Position numbers and translations under genes: made by a program
Part shown: piece after piece, positions 38,524-46,948 of the stretch
Numbering within the stretch: the stretch's first letter is position 1
Layout of the letters: the number at the start of each line of letters is the position of its first letter
Assembly (NCBI RefSeq): GCF_000517545.1
Contig: NZ_BAIV01000010.1
Span: forward strand, 1 to 64,000
Reading direction: 5' to 3'
Source: Bacteroides reticulotermitis JCM 10512
Lineage (GTDB): Bacteria > Bacteroidota > Bacteroidia > Bacteroidales > Bacteroidaceae
DNA length: 64,000 nt
Notes under the pieces: model-generated
Databases searched by the model: none
The model's input: the letters and a program-made list of their open reading frames with translations, nothing else
Told to the model about the DNA's origin: nothing

Positions 38524-39255
38524 CTAAGAGAGGCTTATTTTTGCCAGATAATCGTAATGCTTACCCTCTTTGATCAGCTCTGCTGTAAAACCGTATTCCG
38601 AAGCGTATAGACTCAATGTCTGAAAGTCGATATACAGCCAGTCGAACACATCTCCTTTGATCTCTTTGTATTGCATTTGGAAATCTACTTCTCCGTAATA
38701 ATCGCCTGCCAGATCGATGAGCATACTGCCGTCTTCTTCTTCAAAGAGATAACGCAGATCGCTGGAATCCATTAGTATGTATCCTCCCGGACGAAGAATA
38801 CGTTTCATCCGTTGAAAGAAAGTAGGCAGGTTGCTTAGTTTGCCTATAATGCCCGAGCCATTCATCAACATCAGAATCGTATCGAACGTATCGGTAAATG
38901 TTTCATCGAAAAGATCGACTAGCCGTACGTCTTGTACACCTCGTTGCCGCATTGTTTCAATGGATAGGGGAGAGATGTCAATGGCGCAAACCTCTTTATT
39001 CATCTCCTGTAACGCCAATGCATGACATCCACTGCCGGCGCCTGCATCGAGTATCTTACCCTCGGCCAGTTGCAAAGCAGTTCGCTCTAACAGAGGCATT
39101 GTCTGGAATTGACGGAACAATTGCTTGACAGGAATCTGGTCTTCATCGAATTGAGAAGAGAATACACGTAGCCGATCGGCTTTATGATGGTGGAAGTAAT
39201 CAGCAATAGCAGCACCCATCGGGTCCTTTTCTGCAGAAAGAATCGTAGTGTTCAT
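38524..39255 (-). CDS. Class I SAM-dependent methyltransferase
   Basis: 243 residues with motif I ILDAGAGSGCHAL (about 68-80), an acidic motif II end (VCAIDIS) and the post-motif RILRPGGYILMDSSD. Rossmann-fold methyltransferase; substrate unknown. A -7 box (minus-strand TATCTTTG, 39284-39291) lies 29 bases before the start and is back-to-back with the promoter of the small Lys-rich gene. Confidence 0.88.
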   Translation of the reverse strand: MNTTILSAEKDPMGAAIADYFHHHKADRLRVFSSQFDEDQIPVKQLFRQFQTMPLLERTALQLAEGKILDAGAGSGCHALALQEMNKEVCAIDISPLSIETMRQRGVQDVRLVDLFDETFTDTFDTILMLMNGSGIIGKLSNLPTFFQRMKRILRPGGYILMDSSDLRYLFEEEDGSMLIDLAGDYYGEVDFQMQYKEIKGDVFDWLYIDFQTLSLYASEYGFTAELIKEGKHYDYLAKISLS

Positions 39256-39311
39256 TCGGGTGATTGTATTTTGTTAATAAACACAAAGATAGGGAATTCG
39301 GGGAAAAGGAT

Positions 39312-39319
39312 TATCTTTG
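39312..39319 (+). promoter_or_regulatory. -7 promoter box of the small Lys-rich gene
   Basis: TATCTTTG 23 bases before ATG 39343. It is the main support that this short ORF is a gene. Confidence 0.55.
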
Positions 39320-39342
39320 TAGCCCGAAAATATGAATAAATT

Positions 39343-39528
39343 ATGAGTATAGAAGACGTAATCATGGAAGGTCTGGTCTTTAAAGGAAAGAAAGACAAGC
39401 CAAAAGAAGAGGAAAAAGTGAAAACGAAGGCGAAAAAGGCTACGTATATTCGTGGCCAACATGGTTCCGGAGCTGCCAAAATGAAAGCAGACATTCGGAA
39501 AAAAAGAGCTGGTAGACATAAAAAGTAA
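39343..39528 (+). CDS. Small Lys-rich basic protein
   Basis: 61 residues, about a third Lys or Arg, without signal peptide or membrane segment. Sequence alternates basic and acidic runs (KGKKDKPKEEEKVKTKAKKA) and ends in AGRHKK. The composition suggests binding to RNA, DNA or ribosomes, but no family is recognised. A well-placed promoter and a downstream inverted repeat (39619-39678) support a real gene. Confidence 0.6.
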   Translation: MSIEDVIMEGLVFKGKKDKPKEEEKVKTKAKKATYIRGQHGSGAAKMKADIRKKRAGRHKK

Positions 39529-39618
39529 TTCGGCCTTTGGCTGAGGAACTTATTGTTGTAGAATAATAAGGAAGAATCTGGTGCGGAAGCTCGCATACAG
39601 ATTCACTTTATATAGTTG

Positions 39619-39678
39619 GTATTCCCTTATTTTGTTGCGTCTCACTTACTTGTTGCATGCAATGAAATAAGGGAATAC
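39619..39678. repeat. 14-bp perfect inverted repeat, 32-base loop
   Basis: GTATTCCCTTATTT (39619-39632) pairs with 39665-39678. The loop holds two TGTTGC copies, one of them followed by its complement GCAA. It may end transcription of the small Lys-rich gene. Confidence 0.5.
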
Positions 39679-39692
39679 TGTTTAGGTAAACC

Positions 39693-39732
39693 ATAAAGGT
39701 CCTTTCCCCATGCAAGAGGAAACGACCTTTAT
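39693..39732. terminator. Terminator-like hairpin after the VOC gene
   Basis: ATAAAGGTC-c-TTTCC pairs with GGAAA-c-GACCTTTAT (arms 39693-39707 and 39718-39732) about 24 bases beyond the VOC stop. Confidence 0.6.
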
Positions 39733-39755
39733 ATATACTAAATCTCTGAATGAGA

Positions 39756-40136
39756 CTATTTCTTTATTGGCAGAACTTCAATCCAGTAATCGTCCGGATC
39801 ATTGATGAAGTATAGCCCCATCGCTGTGTTCTCGAAGCAAACGCAATCCATTTCTTTATGATATTGGCGCACGGCATCATAATCGCCGGCAACACGAAAG
39901 CATAGATGGCTTTCGTTCTCACCCAACTCATAAGGATTCGTATGATCTTTCAACCAGGTTAATTCCAGTAGAAAGCCGGTTTCGTTATCTGTCAGGTAGA
40001 CCAAGATGAAGGAACCGTCGGCTGCCTCTTTGCGGTGGTGTTCTTTAAGACCAAGTGCTTTATCGTAAAAAGCGATGCTGCGTTCAAGGTCGGTAACATT
40101 GATATTGAAATGATCGAATTTGCTTTTTATTTCCAT
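39756..40136 (-). CDS. VOC-family (glyoxalase-like) metalloprotein
   Basis: 126 residues with a paired beta-alpha-beta-beta-beta fold of the vicinal oxygen chelate family: FDHFNINVTDLERSIAFYDKALGL at the start (His8 metal ligand), ESHLCFRVAGDYDAVR in the middle, and YFINDPDDYWIEVLP near the end (Glu ligand). Closest to lactoylglutathione lyase-like proteins. It is 10 bases downstream of the DUF4468 gene and probably cotranscribed. Confidence 0.88.
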   Translation of the reverse strand: MEIKSKFDHFNINVTDLERSIAFYDKALGLKEHHRKEAADGSFILVYLTDNETGFLLELTWLKDHTNPYELGENESHLCFRVAGDYDAVRQYHKEMDCVCFENTAMGLYFINDPDDYWIEVLPIKK

Positions 40137-40146
40137 AACTACAGTT

Positions 40147-41268
40147 TTATTGCTTGATCAAAAGTTTTGTAATCTCTCCGACGTAGGTACGAGGTTGTCC
40201 TGCTTGTGGAGAAACTTGTGCCGGCAGCTTCTTACATTCGATAATTGCCGACGGAATTGTTTGGTTGGGTGCGTATAGCTTAATTGTATACTTGTCGGCT
40301 TTCTCAATGGCTTCGTATGATTGATCTGCCGAAAGCGTGCAGTAAGCAACCGCTTTCCCCGATTGATAGCCGAGTGCACCGCCTGCGTTGGCTGTCATAT
40401 TCGTCATATTGAATTCGTCAGTGCCGATGGAGATAACAAGTTTACTGTTGCCCATCAGTGCATAGACATCACCCGGTATTTGTTTCAGGTCGGCTTCTTT
40501 ATAGTTAGGAGTACCGGTTATTGTTGCGGCCGGTGTGCTCGGAACGATAGTTGCTGCGGGAATCACTGTCTGAACTGGTTCTACAGTGGCTACTTTAACT
40601 CCTGAAGATTGAATTACAACTGGTCCTGCGGAAGTTACAATAGATGGTTTCTGTTCTTCTTTCTTTTGTGCTTTTACGCGCGTGTCGGGTGCTCCGAATG
40701 CAACAGCTGCATCCATAAATACATCGTCGGCAAAGTCAACGGTTTTTCTACGCCATTTGGCTAGTCCACGTACCAACTTTGTTTTGGTTTTATTCAGGGC
40801 ATACTTGTCTGTTATCCACTCTTCAGCTCTGTATTTCTCTGTATCCCGATAGGTGAAGCGGAGTTTTTCCAATTCTACCAGACAACTACCAGTTTTACAA
40901 GTTACCGTAATTTGATAATTGGTTAAAGTACGGTCTAACGATAAGGCGCTAGAGGTGAATATGATCCACTCTTCGCCTATACCGGCTATGGTTCCTTTCT
41001 CTTCATCAGAAAAAACAACGCGGCTTTCTTGGTTTTTATTCTCTTGCAAACGTTCATTCATCCATTTTAAGGCAGTATTGAATACTTGCGTCTGACTCAT
41101 TCCGGGAATTTGAATTTCTTTAGAGAATACTACTTTACCATCTACTTCCGGAACAGCACCGGCAAGATATCTGGTATCATCTCTTTTTTCTTTCTGACTA
41201 TCTGCTTGCATCGCTATTGGTAAGCATGCCAGAAACATGGTAAGAAGTAGGATCGTTAACTTATTCAT
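40147..41268 (-). CDS. DUF4468 exported protein
   Basis: 373 residues. Signal peptide to about residue 22. DUF4468 domain at about 30-180, with FSKEIQIPGMSQTQVFNTAL and ITDKYALNKTKTKLVRGLAKWR, then a Thr/Pro/Val-rich linker, and a second beta-rich domain with GDVYALMGNSKLVISIGTDEFN. Found mostly in Bacteroidales; function unknown. Confidence 0.82.
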   Translation of the reverse strand: MNKLTILLLTMFLACLPIAMQADSQKEKRDDTRYLAGAVPEVDGKVVFSKEIQIPGMSQTQVFNTALKWMNERLQENKNQESRVVFSDEEKGTIAGIGEEWIIFTSSALSLDRTLTNYQITVTCKTGSCLVELEKLRFTYRDTEKYRAEEWITDKYALNKTKTKLVRGLAKWRRKTVDFADDVFMDAAVAFGAPDTRVKAQKKEEQKPSIVTSAGPVVIQSSGVKVATVEPVQTVIPAATIVPSTPAATITGTPNYKEADLKQIPGDVYALMGNSKLVISIGTDEFNMTNMTANAGGALGYQSGKAVAYCTLSADQSYEAIEKADKYTIKLYAPNQTIPSAIIECKKLPAQVSPQAGQPRTYVGEITKLLIKQ

Positions 41269-41280
41269 ATCAGTATGTGT

Positions 41281-42012
41281 TTATTTAGTAATTTCAAAAC
41301 TCTCACCTCGGTGTGTAATGCTAATGAATCGGCATCCTTTACTTTCGGCAAACGGGCCAAAGGCATTGCCGCCTTCATAGTCTTCACTGAAGTGCATGGG
41401 TGCAAATATAGTCGTTTTTATTTGTTCAATGAACTGTTTGGCGCCTTTCATATAGTCCTTTCCCATTCTCCGATCCACTGGGAATAGGGTTAAATCAATG
41501 ATCGGAGATTTTTCTTTTAGATATTTAACTTCTGCAAGAAAGTCACCGTTGGCTTTTTTTATTTCTTCTTCGGTCGATTCTTCGCTCCAATGCCAATTAT
41601 TTAAGTCGCCCGCATGGAAGATGTGCCAATCGTGTAGCTGAATCAGGAATGAACTACCCACATCGGTAGAACCATATGCTTCTATATGAAGAGTTTCATC
41701 TTCATAAGTTTCTCCTTTTTGTATAAATACGCCGTCACCGACTTTTGCTCGTCGATGTTTCAGAATATCTTTAGAGAGTATATATTGAATGTCCGGATGT
41801 TGTTCTTTCCAATTGAATATTTCTGGGTTGAAGTGGTCGGGATGAAAGTGTGTGGCCAATACATATAGCTTACCGGGTCTTTGCAGAAGGTAATCATGTA
41901 CGATTCCCCGGTTAAACTCTGTTTCCGAAGAATCTTTATAGTAATCGATAATAATGGTTACGTCTTCTGCCTGAATGGCAAAACCACTATGATAAATATA
42001 ATTCAGTGTCAT
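41281..42012 (-). CDS. MBL-fold metallo-hydrolase
   Basis: 243-residue metallo-beta-lactamase-fold enzyme. Metal-binding segment THFHPDHFNPEIF (HxHxDH variant HFHPDH, about 55-60), IFHAGDLNNWHW as second Asp region, and APMHFSEDYEG near the C-terminus. Cytoplasmic; UlaG/YtnP-like hydrolase of unknown substrate. It ends the gap before the DUF4468 gene in the same direction. Confidence 0.85.
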   Translation of the reverse strand: MTLNYIYHSGFAIQAEDVTIIIDYYKDSSETEFNRGIVHDYLLQRPGKLYVLATHFHPDHFNPEIFNWKEQHPDIQYILSKDILKHRRAKVGDGVFIQKGETYEDETLHIEAYGSTDVGSSFLIQLHDWHIFHAGDLNNWHWSEESTEEEIKKANGDFLAEVKYLKEKSPIIDLTLFPVDRRMGKDYMKGAKQFIEQIKTTIFAPMHFSEDYEGGNAFGPFAESKGCRFISITHRGESFEITK

Positions 42013-42079
42013 AAGCTGATTATTTTATTGTTGCAATATTACATAAACTTGCCGGAGTAAGCAAGAAAAATAGATTAAA

Positions 42080-42724
42080 TCAGGGAGCAAGTCGACAGAT
42101 AGCCCACTTCTTATCCGGATGTAAAGTATATAAGAAGCGATCGTGTAAGCGGCTGGGCCTGCCTTGCCAAAACTCAATTCTGGTGGGCGTGACGGCATAT
42201 CCTCCCCAATTGTCCGGTCTTTCTACTTCCTTTCCGAACCACCGGGCAGCTTCTTGAACGAAGGCGCGCATTAATTGCATCCGACTGGCAATCGGTTGGC
42301 TTTGAGGAGAGATTCGTGCACCGATCCGACTTTTGTAAGGACGCTTTTTGAAATAAGCATTCGATGTTTCCGGTGGAACTTTTACGGCCGTACCTTCCAC
42401 ATGCACTTGCCTTTGCAGCGTATGCCATACAAAGGATAAAGAAATGTGCGGATTGCCGGCCAGCTGTCCGCCTTTCCGACTTTCATAATTGGTATAGAAT
42501 ATGAAGCGGCCATCATCCACGCCTTTGAGTAAGACCGTACGACTTGAAGGGTATCCTTCCGGTGAGACAGTAGCTACAATAACTGCTGTTGGCTCCTCCA
42601 CTTGGGCATCGATTGCATCCTGGAGCCAGCGGCTAAAAAGCAAAAGTGGATCGTCAGGAAGATCCGCTTCCCTCAATCCACCTTTTGTATATTCTTGCCG
42701 GATATCGGCTAGGTTTGTTTTCAT
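42080..42724 (-). CDS. pdxH: Pyridoxamine 5'-phosphate oxidase
   Basis: 214 residues, the usual length. FMN enzyme that makes pyridoxal 5'-phosphate from PNP or PMP. Recognised from YPSSRTVLLKGVDDGRFIFYTNYESRKGGQL, ARISPQSQPIASR, and the C-terminal RIEFWQGRPSRLHDRFLY. ATG 42724 starts 4 bases after the pirin-like gene, so the two share a transcript. The oxygen-using enzyme is common in Bacteroides. Confidence 0.95.
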   Translation of the reverse strand: MKTNLADIRQEYTKGGLREADLPDDPLLLFSRWLQDAIDAQVEEPTAVIVATVSPEGYPSSRTVLLKGVDDGRFIFYTNYESRKGGQLAGNPHISLSFVWHTLQRQVHVEGTAVKVPPETSNAYFKKRPYKSRIGARISPQSQPIASRMQLMRAFVQEAARWFGKEVERPDNWGGYAVTPTRIEFWQGRPSRLHDRFLYTLHPDKKWAICRLAP

Positions 42725-42728
42725 ATTT

Positions 42729-43433
42729 CTACATGGGTACTTCTATCAGTAAGATATGCGAATCTTTGATTGTTTGTAACTCAAATGCGGAAGTGTCATA
42801 TACCCCCATACCATCACGACGTTGCATTGATTCTCCACCGACTACGATTTCTCCTTCAATCAGGAAGATGTATACACCTCCATGCTTTTGATGTAGCTGG
42901 TAGGTTAATGTCTTGCCTGCTTCTATTTTCCCGATAGAAAACCAAGTATCCTGTAATAAAGAGGCAGGTGTGCTACCGTCAGGCGCTACTATGAGTGACA
43001 GTTCATTCGGGCGTTCCAATTCGCGAATGCTGAAATCCTGATAAGCCGGCGTCGTATTGCGCTCTTTCGGCATGATCCATATTTGCAGAAATTCAACCGG
43101 AACCGTATCGCTCGCATTTACTTCGCTGTGAAAGATTCCTGTGCCGGCACTCATCGTTTGAATATCGCCAACACTAACTACACGGCTGTTTTTCTTGTTA
43201 TCACCGTGGCGTAACTCCCCTTTCAATGGAATGGAAATAATCTCCATGTTCTTGTGAGGGTGGGTTTGAAAGCCTTCGCCAGCTGCTACTTTGTCATCGT
43301 TAAGCACCCGAAGTGCTCCGAAGCTAATTCGGTCGGCGTTATAATACTCATCAAAGCTAAAAGTATGGTAACTATCCAACCAACTGTGTCGCGAATGTCC
43401 TCTAGTTGCTGCTTTATGTATGATCTTTTTCAT
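42729..43433 (-). CDS. Pirin-family protein
   Basis: 234-residue two-cupin protein. N-terminal metal site HSWLDSYHTFSFDEYY and FQTHPHKNMEIISIPLKGEL (His/His/His/Glu), followed by the second cupin (HQKHGGVYIFLIEGEI). Pirins are iron-binding with quercetinase or regulatory roles; here undefined. Overlaps no other gene but sits 4 bases upstream of pdxH. Confidence 0.92.
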   Translation of the reverse strand: MKKIIHKAATRGHSRHSWLDSYHTFSFDEYYNADRISFGALRVLNDDKVAAGEGFQTHPHKNMEIISIPLKGELRHGDNKKNSRVVSVGDIQTMSAGTGIFHSEVNASDTVPVEFLQIWIMPKERNTTPAYQDFSIRELERPNELSLIVAPDGSTPASLLQDTWFSIGKIEAGKTLTYQLHQKHGGVYIFLIEGEIVVGGESMQRRDGMGVYDTSAFELQTIKDSHILLIEVPM

Positions 43434-43502
43434 TTATCTTTCCTTTCTTATTACACATTATTACTGCTTTATATATGTAACAAGCGTATAGGCGGAAAGG
43501 TT

Positions 43503-44504
43503 CTATCTTTTCACTTCATTTAGCAGGGGCTTTTGACTTAAAAAATCTTTAATATTTTGTAAGGTTGTTACCGCAATATTACTCATAGCCTCATGCGTGA
43601 AGAAGGCCTGGTGGGAAGTCACGATTACATTGTTGAAGGAAAGTAAGCGTGCTAACACATCATCATCGATGATGCGATCGGATTTGTCTTCGTAGAAATA
43701 CTCTCCCTCTTCTTCGTATACATCCAATCCGGCGGAACCGATTCTTTTATTTTTTAATCCTTCAATCAGCGCATTGGTGTGTATCAATTGTCCGCGACCG
43801 GTATTGATAATCATTACGCCATCTTTCATTTTGCTGATGGAGTAGTCATTAATGAGATATTTAGTTTGTTCGGTAAGTGGACAATGTAGAGAAATGATAT
43901 CCGAACTGTGATATAATTCATCCAGCGAAGTATAAACAATCTGTTCTTCACGGGCGAAGTTATAATCGGGATATAGGTCATAGGCCAGTATATTCATGCC
44001 GAACCCTTTTAGTATGCGTATCAAGATTTTAGCAATTTTCCCGGTTCCGATAATACCGGCTGTTTTTCCGTGCATATCGAACCCCATCAAGCCGTGAAGC
44101 GAGAAGTTACCATCTTTCGTCCGCCAGGAAGCACGTGGGATTTTTCTATTTAGCGATAACATAAGAGCTACTGTATATTCAGCTACAGCATAGGGAGAAT
44201 AGGCGGGAACACGTACCACAGTGATTCCAACGGCTGCGGCTGCATCCAAATCGACGTTATTGAAGCCGGCACAGCGTAAAGCGAGTATCTTTACTCCATT
44301 ATCGGCCATCATGCGAAGTACTTCTGAGTCACCCGTATCATTTACGAAGATACAAACGGCATCTACTCCTTGCGTTAGTATCACATTGTTTTTGTTCAAA
44401 TGCCCTTTGTAGTAACGAAGTTCATATCCGAATTCTTTGTTTTTTTCGTTGAAAGAGGCTTCGTCGTAAGGCTTTGTGTCGAAGAAGGCAATTGTATAGG
44501 CCAT
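43503..44504 (-). CDS. D-2-hydroxyacid dehydrogenase (D-lactate dehydrogenase-like)
   Basis: 333 residues of the NAD-dependent 2-hydroxyacid dehydrogenase family. NAD-binding GIIGTGKIAKILIRILKGFG (about 150-169), catalytic Arg and Glu region (RCAGFNNVDLDAA; LDVYEEEGEYF) and His in SHQAFFTHEAM. Length and the EEEGEYFYEDKSD segment fit fermentative D-lactate dehydrogenase (LdhA type). Confidence 0.9.
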   Translation of the reverse strand: MAYTIAFFDTKPYDEASFNEKNKEFGYELRYYKGHLNKNNVILTQGVDAVCIFVNDTGDSEVLRMMADNGVKILALRCAGFNNVDLDAAAAVGITVVRVPAYSPYAVAEYTVALMLSLNRKIPRASWRTKDGNFSLHGLMGFDMHGKTAGIIGTGKIAKILIRILKGFGMNILAYDLYPDYNFAREEQIVYTSLDELYHSSDIISLHCPLTEQTKYLINDYSISKMKDGVMIINTGRGQLIHTNALIEGLKNKRIGSAGLDVYEEEGEYFYEDKSDRIIDDDVLARLLSFNNVIVTSHQAFFTHEAMSNIAVTTLQNIKDFLSQKPLLNEVKR

Positions 44505-44673
44505 AAGTTACAATATTTGTAGTGTTATTAATAAACACTCCGGCGGAACAAAATGTTTAAGTCTCTTTCTTACTTTTTATATCGTTTCAGTAGAAACAGT
44601 TCAGATAATCAATTAAATTAATCGTATTGCGAAAATAAATGCACAAAGTTGATTGTTGTGTGCAGTTTTATTA

Positions 44674-44681
44674 TACCTTTG
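44674..44681 (+). promoter_or_regulatory. -7 promoter box of the FadL-like gene
   Basis: TACCTTTG 27 bases before ATG 44709, with TTG about 19 bases upstream of it. Confidence 0.5.
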
Positions 44682-44708
44682 CGCCCGAAATAATTAAAAA
44701 AGATTTAG

Positions 44709-46070
44709 ATGAGAAAATTATCCTTGATTGGTTTTGTGATGCTAATCGTTTCAATTCCAACTTTTGCGGGAGGGATCCTGACAAATACAAATCAGCATGT
44801 TTCTTTTCTTCGTATGTTGGCACGTGGTGCTTCCATCGATATAGATGGTGTTTATTCCAATCCCGCTGGTTTAGCCTTCTTACCCAATGATGGGTTTTAT
44901 CTTTCTTTGAATGGTCAGAGCGCATACCAAACGCGTAACATTGACACAAAATTCTTTTTGTTTCCTGAAGACGGTAATAGTCGGCATTATAAAGGTAAAG
45001 CTTCGGCCCCTTTTATTCCGAGTTTTCAAGGTGCGTATAAAAAAGGAGACTGGACAATTTCCGGAAGTTTTGCTGTTGTGGGTGGTGGCGGAAAAGCCTC
45101 TTTCGATGATGGCTTGGGAATGTTCGACTCTATGATAATGGGTAGCTTGGCAGCTAATAAAAACCTTCAAGCATTACAAACTGCAACAGGCGCTAATGCT
45201 GTATCTGATCTTTATACGCTCAATAGTGCGATGGATGGACGTCAGTTTATTTACGGTGTGCAGCTAGGCCTATCTTATAAAGTGAACGATTGGTTGGGCG
45301 TTTTTGCCGGAGGTCGTATGAACTATTTCAGTGGTGGTTATGAAGGTTTTTTAAATGCTACAGGTAAGAGTAATGTTCCAAATATCGGTGGCACAGAACT
45401 AGCAGGGATCGAATTGGATTGTGACCAGACAGGCTGGGGGATAACTCCTATCTTGGGAGCCGACGTGAAATTGGGTAAATGGAATCTCGGTTTGAAATAC
45501 GAGTTTATGACAAGTCTGAATCTTGAGAATAAGACAAAGAAAGCTGAAGTGCGTCAGGGGGGAACTGCCATGGGAGATGAAGGAAACCCGTTGGCTGATT
45601 ATAAGGATGGCGTAAACACCCCTAATGATATTCCGGCTCTGTTGACTGCTGCTGTTGGTTATGAAATTCTTCCTACACTTCGTGCATCTGTAGAATATCA
45701 CCACTTTTTCGATAAATCTGCCGGTATGGCCAACGATAAGCAGAAAGCTTTGCGACATGGTACGCATGAGTTTTTGGTTGGTGCAGAGTGGGATGTAACG
45801 AAGCAATTGAGTATCAGTGGTGGATATCAACGTACAGACTATGGTTTGGCAGATAATTTCCAAAGTGATATTAGCTTCTCATGTGATTCCTATTCGCTAG
45901 GCTTTGGTGCTGCAGTTAAGATGACCAAGCATTTGACGATGAATATAGCGTACTTCTGGACAACATATAGCGACTACAATAAAGTGGCGGGAACAGCACC
46001 TGCTATCGTTAGTACTACCTATAGCCGTACCAATAAAGTCTTTGGTTTAGGAGTAGATTATAAGTTTTAA
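44709..46070 (+). CDS. OmpP1/FadL-family outer-membrane transporter
   Basis: 453 residues. Signal peptide (about 1-20, FAG), then the family start GGILTNTNQHVSFLRMLARGASID and SNPAGLAFLPN. Long-chain fatty acid/aromatic hydrocarbon porin-like beta-barrel ending in the aromatic strand VFGLGVDYKF. Substrate unknown. Monocistronic with its own promoter and terminator. Confidence 0.9.
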   Translation: MRKLSLIGFVMLIVSIPTFAGGILTNTNQHVSFLRMLARGASIDIDGVYSNPAGLAFLPNDGFYLSLNGQSAYQTRNIDTKFFLFPEDGNSRHYKGKASAPFIPSFQGAYKKGDWTISGSFAVVGGGGKASFDDGLGMFDSMIMGSLAANKNLQALQTATGANAVSDLYTLNSAMDGRQFIYGVQLGLSYKVNDWLGVFAGGRMNYFSGGYEGFLNATGKSNVPNIGGTELAGIELDCDQTGWGITPILGADVKLGKWNLGLKYEFMTSLNLENKTKKAEVRQGGTAMGDEGNPLADYKDGVNTPNDIPALLTAAVGYEILPTLRASVEYHHFFDKSAGMANDKQKALRHGTHEFLVGAEWDVTKQLSISGGYQRTDYGLADNFQSDISFSCDSYSLGFGAAVKMTKHLTMNIAYFWTTYSDYNKVAGTAPAIVSTTYSRTNKVFGLGVDYKF

Positions 46071-46096
46071 ACAAGCTATTTATAGCTTTAATATGG

Positions 46097-46155
46097 GACT
46101 CATGTCTAGCAAGGATTAGGCCTAAACAGGCTATGCCCCTTGCTAGGCGTGAGTC
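46097..46155 (+). terminator. Stem-loop after the FadL-like gene
   Basis: 18-bp stem with two G-U pairs, GACTCATGTCTAGCAAGG (46097-46114) with 46138-46155, 27 bases after the stop. Confidence 0.65.
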
Positions 46156-46294
46156 TAATATATATGGATAATTAGCGTAAAAAATAGTATAAGGGAAAAA
46201 TTGCCAAGTAATCTGGAAGAATTGCTATTTATAATGGGTCTAAAATAGCCGTACTTTGCATCGTATAGGAAAATAAGATAAATAAAATACGAAT

Positions 46295-46798
46295 ATGGAA
46301 GCAAAAGATTTTACTCAGGGAATTTTGGCAATGGAACAAGACCTTCATCGTTTTGCATACAAACTAACTTCAAACCGTGACTCGGCGAATGATCTGGTTC
46401 AGGACTCTTTATTACAAGCATTAGATAATAAGGAGAAATTTAAACACTCTACTAATCTCAAAGGATGGATGTATACCATCATGCGCAATATCTTTATCAA
46501 CAACTATCGCCGTATGATGCGTGAAACAAATTTGATTGACGATAATTACTCGCTTCAGCAACAGAGCTTGGTGAGAGACGAAGACAGCGATCGCTTTGAA
46601 TATGCTTATGATATGAAACAATTATACCAAGTAATACATTCAATTCCGGATGATATGAAGATTCCATTTCAAATGTTTGTTGCTGGATTTAAATATCGTG
46701 AGATAGCTGAAAAATTGGATTTACCTATCGGTACGGTAAAAAGCCGGTTGTTCTTTATCCGCAAACGCTTGAAAGAAGAATTGAAGGACTTCTCTTGA
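46295..46798 (+). CDS. Orphan ECF-type RNA polymerase sigma factor
   Basis: 167 residues with sigma-70 region 2 (YKLTSNRDSANDLVQDSLLQAL...LKGWMYTIMRNIFINNYRR) and region 4 (IPFQMFVAGFKYREIAEKL with KSRLFFIRKRLKEEL as HTH). There is no neighbouring anti-sigma or FecR-like gene, unlike most Bacteroidetes ECF sigma factors. How it is controlled cannot be told from sequence. Confidence 0.9.
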   Translation: MEAKDFTQGILAMEQDLHRFAYKLTSNRDSANDLVQDSLLQALDNKEKFKHSTNLKGWMYTIMRNIFINNYRRMMRETNLIDDNYSLQQQSLVRDEDSDRFEYAYDMKQLYQVIHSIPDDMKIPFQMFVAGFKYREIAEKLDLPIGTVKSRLFFIRKRLKEELKDFS

Positions 46799-46826
46799 TT
46801 TTTACTTTTTAGATATAAATTGGTAT

Positions 46827-46867
46827 AGGATTTCTTTTGGGCTTTTCCCGAAGAAGTCCTATATTTG
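46827..46867 (+). promoter_or_regulatory. Promoter of the queuosine operon overlapping a hairpin
   Basis: -7 box TATATTTG at 46860-46867 with TTTG -33 box at about 46836-46839. A perfect-except-one-G-U stem (46827-46836 with 46851-46860, plus inner GGG/CCC) covers the whole spacer. It may terminate the sigma-factor transcript. Confidence 0.5.
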
Positions 46868-46912
46868 CATCCTGAAAATTAATAAAAAACATATGATGCC
46901 GTGAATAGCGGT

Positions 46913-46944
46913 CGTGTATTCTAGAACACCACGTAAAAAACAGG
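46913..46944 (+). ncRNA. PreQ1-I riboswitch
   Basis: Stem CGTG/CACG (46913-46916, 46930-46933) encloses a loop with TTCTAGAACAC, closely like the B. subtilis aptamer (TTCTAGCTACAC). It is followed by the A-rich tail TAAAAAACAGG that would form the pseudoknot. The tail ends 4 bases before the ATG of the queuosine precursor transporter gene, so bound preQ1 could block ribosome access. A small H-type pseudoknot riboswitch of class I fits position and function. Confidence 0.8.
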
Positions 46945-46948
46945 AATA

